Positions 21,773-24,902 of a stretch of DNA of 24,902 nt are shown here, piece after piece. Source of the stretch: a virus. Under the pieces are notes generated by a model. It was not told the DNA's origin. It saw only the letters and a program-made list of their open reading frames with translations, and made no database searches. Position 1 is the first letter of the stretch. Each line of letters begins with the position of its first letter. Location: positions 1 through 24,902 of the IMG/VR virus record IMGVR_UViG_3300025674_000361. The stretch is one strand, 5' to 3'. Made by a program: the position numbers and the translations under genes.

Positions 21773-24700
21773 TCTTTCTCAATTTTTAGTAGAGTCCATT
21801 ATGGATGAAAAAGGAACGATAGTTTCTTATGGTGGAGGATTTAAACCACCACATAAAGGACATTTTAATGTAATCAAAAGGATGATTGAAAAATATCCTG
21901 ATGCAGAAGTATATAACATCTTTGTTGGTAGTAAAGATAGAGGTGGTATTACACAACAAGATGCATTAGATATTTGGAAAATTTATAAAAAATATTTAAG
22001 TCCAAAAGTATCAGTAAGACAATCACAAATACCTATTAGTGATGTATATAGTTCAGCTAAAGAAAATCCAGATAAAAATGTAATTTTTGCAGCAGGATCT
22101 AGAGGAGAAGAAGACGATAAAGAATTATTAGGTAGACTTACATCATATCACAAGTATGATAATCTACAGTTAGATGTTGTTAGAGATCAAGGTGGTATTT
22201 CTGCTACTCAGTTAAGAAATGCTAATCCTGATGAATTAGCTAGCTTTTTTCCGGATGAATTATCTGATGAAGATTTAGAAATAGTAACAAATATAGCTTT
22301 AGGAGTTAATGAAGATACAACACGAACTACAAAAAAAGGAGCTCCTGGTACATTTAAAGCAAAAATTACAAAAGCTTATGGTGGACCTGTTACTATAGAA
22401 AAGGCTAAGAAATTTAAAAATAGAAAAGGGGCTACTGCTCATGATAAATCACAAGCAAATTGGTTTATTAACATGCATAGTGCTAAAGAAGGGTTTGATC
22501 CTAAACTAGGAAAAGATCCTTATGGTATTTCTCAATATTCTAGAGAGATTATGGAAGCTAAAAAAGCAGCTGATATGGATCCTCTCTTTATAAAAGATAT
22601 TGAAAAAAATTACGGTGAAGTTGATTTAGAAAATGATTACTTTAATGATGAATTAACTCGTTATTATAAAACAACTGATATAAATAAAGAAACAGGAGGT
22701 GTAACCCACGATGTTATTAATCTTCCTTCATTTAAAGATTCTTTTGATAAACTAAAATCAGCTTATCTTTCATTTAAACAACTACAAACAGCTAAACAAG
22801 TATCAAATGATCAGAAGTTTCCTGAGTTAGTTGATAAAGTTAAAGATGCTTTTAATAAATATCGCACACATTTACGTACAAAATACCCTTCTCAGTACAA
22901 AACTATTAAAGAAGAAGTAGATAAAATGGTAAATTTCCTTAGTGAAGGTGTTTATGATTCTATTACTACAAAAGTTTCTAGCGATATATTTAATGCTTGG
23001 AAAGAATTTCATGATAAATATCCTGATCAAGAAGAATTTATCTATCAGAATGAATATGAGTTGCAAGATAAAAAAGGCCGTGATATGGATTTTGAACTTC
23101 AAGCAAAAATTGTATTCAAAGAAACAGAAGAAGGTATTTATAGTGTAGATGGAGGGGCAGAAGAAGGAGATGAAGATATTCAAGGAGAGCTTACTGTAAT
23201 ATTCCAAGTAGATCCAAGAGATTTACCCAATATGTGGTCTACTATCTCAATGGATCTTAAAGATGTAGTTAGACACGAAATAGAACATTTATCTCAAAGA
23301 GGATATAATGTTGTTTATAGTAAAGAAATGGAAGATAATAGAGCATTAAGAGCTCTTATAAAAGCAAAATTACTACCAGATAAAGAATATTATAAGTTAG
23401 AGGATGAAATTCCTGCAATGCTGCAAGGAATGTACTTTAAAGCTAAAAAAGTAAAACAACCTCTAAAAGATGTAATTAAAGACTACTTTGATAAAGTACA
23501 ATTATCTAAAGAGGATCGTAAAGAAATCATTGCTCTCTGGAAAAAATATTTACCTTCCTTATCCTTACCACCTATTCAAGAATCTAAACAAATAAGCGAA
23601 GATTTTCCTTTAAGTTTTGATAGAGTTGAATATTATAAAAATCACATTTCTAATGTTATTCCACCAACTGTAGAAGTAATTAGAGAGGGAGATAAATTAA
23701 TAGTAGATGGTATTTATAATTCTTATCCACCCAACTATATGCAAAATCTCACAAAAGAGATTAATGATAAAATGCAAGCAGAGGAAAAAATATCATTAAA
23801 AAAAAGTATTGATAACAATATTTTAGATAATTTTTTAGATTTTTGTTGTAAAAAACTTGGTATTTCTGATAATTTTTTCGTATCTTTACATAGTAATAGG
23901 GATAAACTACAAACTTTAGCTCAATATAATCTAGTAGATAATTCTATAGATGTATATGTGAAGGATAGATTAATGGCTGATATTTTAAGAAGTATAGCAC
24001 ACGAATTAGTACACCATCAACAACTTGAAAATGGTGATATTGATTTAAATAATATGCCACAAGATATTGGCGGACCTATTGAAGACGAAGCTAATGCAGT
24101 AGCCGGTCAATTAGTTAAAGAATTCGGTTACGATAATCCAGAAATCTTTGAAAATATAGATCCTAAAGCTCAGAAAAAGCATCAAAAGAATCCAACAGCA
24201 GTACCTTTTGGTTCTGCCTATTCTCCTGTTAAAGAAGACGGTAAAGAGGTATCGGACAAAAATATGGATGATTATAAAAAATCAAACATAAAAGAAAATA
24301 AAGATAAACCTAAAGCTATCTTCATGGCAGGACCTGCTGGATCCGGTAAATCGTATATTTTAAATAAATTAGGAATACAAGGATTTACTACTATTAATAT
24401 AGATGATGAATTTGAAGAGCTTTTAAAGAAAGAAATAGGTAAAAGTAGATTTTCAGATATGTCACCTGAAGAACTTTCACAAGCAGCAAAGTTAATGGGT
24501 CAAGCAAGAAAAACTACATCAGCTAAATTAGATAAAGCAAGAGAATCTTTAACTAATGTTATAATTGATGGAACAGGAGCAGCTTCTAATCCTATTCTTA
24601 AGAAGAAAAAACAATTTGAAGATCTAGGATATGAAACATTTATGATTTTAATTTATGTTTCTCCTATTACTTCATTAATGAGAAACAAAGGTAGAGATAG

Positions 24701-24902
24701 AAGTTTACCACCTAGTGCTATTTTACATACCTGGAAAGGAGTAGCACAAAATATGGAGATCTATAAAAAAGAGTTTGGAGATAATATTGTTTTAATTAAT
24801 AATGATCCTGAAGGAGCAGATAAAACATTTGATGATCCACAAGAGATAATGAAACAATTTCCATCTCCTAAAGGTAAACCAAAAACACCAGAAGAAATAG
24901 AA
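21765..24902 (+). CDS. Multi-domain candidate internal head protein: nucleotidyltransferase, two HExxH proteases, P-loop kinase (partial)
   Basis: At least 1046 residues, open to the right edge. I chose GTG at 21765, which overlaps the nuclease gene by 8 nt, because its first residues (MNSLSQFLVES) resemble the cleaved N-terminal peptide of T4 internal proteins (MKTYQEFIAEA). ATG at 21801 is the alternative. Domains: residues 19-180, a cytidylyltransferase/NMNAT-like domain with H30-x-G-H33 (FKPPHKGHFN) and ISATQLR (145-151); residues 184-300, a basic segment (KKGAPGTFKAKITKAYGG) with no clear family; residues 395-600, HEIEH at 504-508 with E548 as possible third zinc ligand; residues 613-800, HELVH at 746-750 with E775 (EDEANAVAG); residues 850 onward, a zeta-toxin/polynucleotide-kinase-like domain with GPAGSGKS (856-863) and VIIDGTG (D935). 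Candidate (L/I)xE cleavage sites lie at 8-10, 392-394, 604-606, 610-612 and 842-844. Substrates unknown; packaging and cleavage are inferred. Confidence 0.8.
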   Translation, partial: MNSLSQFLVESIMDEKGTIVSYGGGFKPPHKGHFNVIKRMIEKYPDAEVYNIFVGSKDRGGITQQDALDIWKIYKKYLSPKVSVRQSQIPISDVYSSAKENPDKNVIFAAGSRGEEDDKELLGRLTSYHKYDNLQLDVVRDQGGISATQLRNANPDELASFFPDELSDEDLEIVTNIALGVNEDTTRTTKKGAPGTFKAKITKAYGGPVTIEKAKKFKNRKGATAHDKSQANWFINMHSAKEGFDPKLGKDPYGISQYSREIMEAKKAADMDPLFIKDIEKNYGEVDLENDYFNDELTRYYKTTDINKETGGVTHDVINLPSFKDSFDKLKSAYLSFKQLQTAKQVSNDQKFPELVDKVKDAFNKYRTHLRTKYPSQYKTIKEEVDKMVNFLSEGVYDSITTKVSSDIFNAWKEFHDKYPDQEEFIYQNEYELQDKKGRDMDFELQAKIVFKETEEGIYSVDGGAEEGDEDIQGELTVIFQVDPRDLPNMWSTISMDLKDVVRHEIEHLSQRGYNVVYSKEMEDNRALRALIKAKLLPDKEYYKLEDEIPAMLQGMYFKAKKVKQPLKDVIKDYFDKVQLSKEDRKEIIALWKKYLPSLSLPPIQESKQISEDFPLSFDRVEYYKNHISNVIPPTVEVIREGDKLIVDGIYNSYPPNYMQNLTKEINDKMQAEEKISLKKSIDNNILDNFLDFCCKKLGISDNFFVSLHSNRDKLQTLAQYNLVDNSIDVYVKDRLMADILRSIAHELVHHQQLENGDIDLNNMPQDIGGPIEDEANAVAGQLVKEFGYDNPEIFENIDPKAQKKHQKNPTAVPFGSAYSPVKEDGKEVSDKNMDDYKKSNIKENKDKPKAIFMAGPAGSGKSYILNKLGIQGFTTINIDDEFEELLKKEIGKSRFSDMSPEELSQAAKLMGQARKTTSAKLDKARESLTNVIIDGTGAASNPILKKKKQFEDLGYETFMILIYVSPITSLMRNKGRDRSLPPSAILHTWKGVAQNMEIYKKEFGDNIVLINNDPEGADKTFDDPQEIMKQFPSPKGKPKTPEEIE

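Noticed and set aside
22872-23207. Leftward 111-residue and rightward 68-residue frames (22872-23207 and 22942-23148)
   Set aside because: Both are out of phase with the long multi-domain frame, which is continuous and carries recognisable motifs in this interval.

Overview
The window is a piece of a large tailed-phage genome, most likely a T4-like myovirus of a marine bacterium of the Bacteroidota. The phage assignment rests on a T4 gp55-type late sigma factor, a gp5-like baseplate spike protein, a run of very large tail or baseplate proteins, a phage-type primase and a RecB/Cas4-type nuclease. The host inference rests on two things. Nearly every start codon lacks a Shine-Dalgarno sequence, and four promoters share TTG, exactly 20 bases, then TAT(A/C)TT(A/T)A, which is close to the Bacteroidota housekeeping form (TTTG / TAnnTTTG). 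The DNA is strongly AT-rich. No tRNA, insertion sequence or CRISPR array was seen.

Layout: genes up to position 7653 read leftward and genes from 7752 read rightward, from two promoters placed back to back around 7699. The leftward arm holds a small unknown gene (7201-7653), a LamG-type lectin-fold virion protein and its small partner (5747-7016), and a tightly packed operon starting at 5665: HD hydrolase, small membrane protein, late sigma factor, small helical protein, gp5-like spike. It ends in a large repeat-bearing structural protein that runs off the left edge.

The rightward arm begins with small genes, including a 52-residue putative zinc-binding protein and a phage copy of ribosomal protein bS21. 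A structured non-coding stretch with a strong intrinsic terminator follows (about 9001-9102). Next come six virion genes (9127-19662), among them a 2053-residue tail/baseplate protein and a pair of diverged paralogues. A GIY-YIG (SegE-like) endonuclease, a primase and a PD-(D/E)XK nuclease follow. The arm closes with an open-ended protein of at least 1046 residues.

That last protein is the most unusual item. It joins a nucleotidyltransferase domain, a basic segment, two different HExxH zinc-protease-like domains and a zeta-toxin/polynucleotide-kinase-like P-loop domain in one reading frame. Its N-terminus resembles the capsid-targeting peptide of T4 internal head proteins, and (L/I)xE sites, the T4 prohead-protease cleavage pattern, lie near its domain borders. 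It may be a head-packaged polyprotein that is cut into several injected enzymes. This is inference from sequence.

Regulatory picture (inferred): host-type TTG-N20-TATNTTWA promoters serve the early or regulatory genes, including the operon that makes the late sigma factor. A second AT motif, TATTTAT, sits directly upstream of several virion genes and may be the late promoter. The bS21 gene appears to carry both a host-type promoter and tandem TATAAATA elements.
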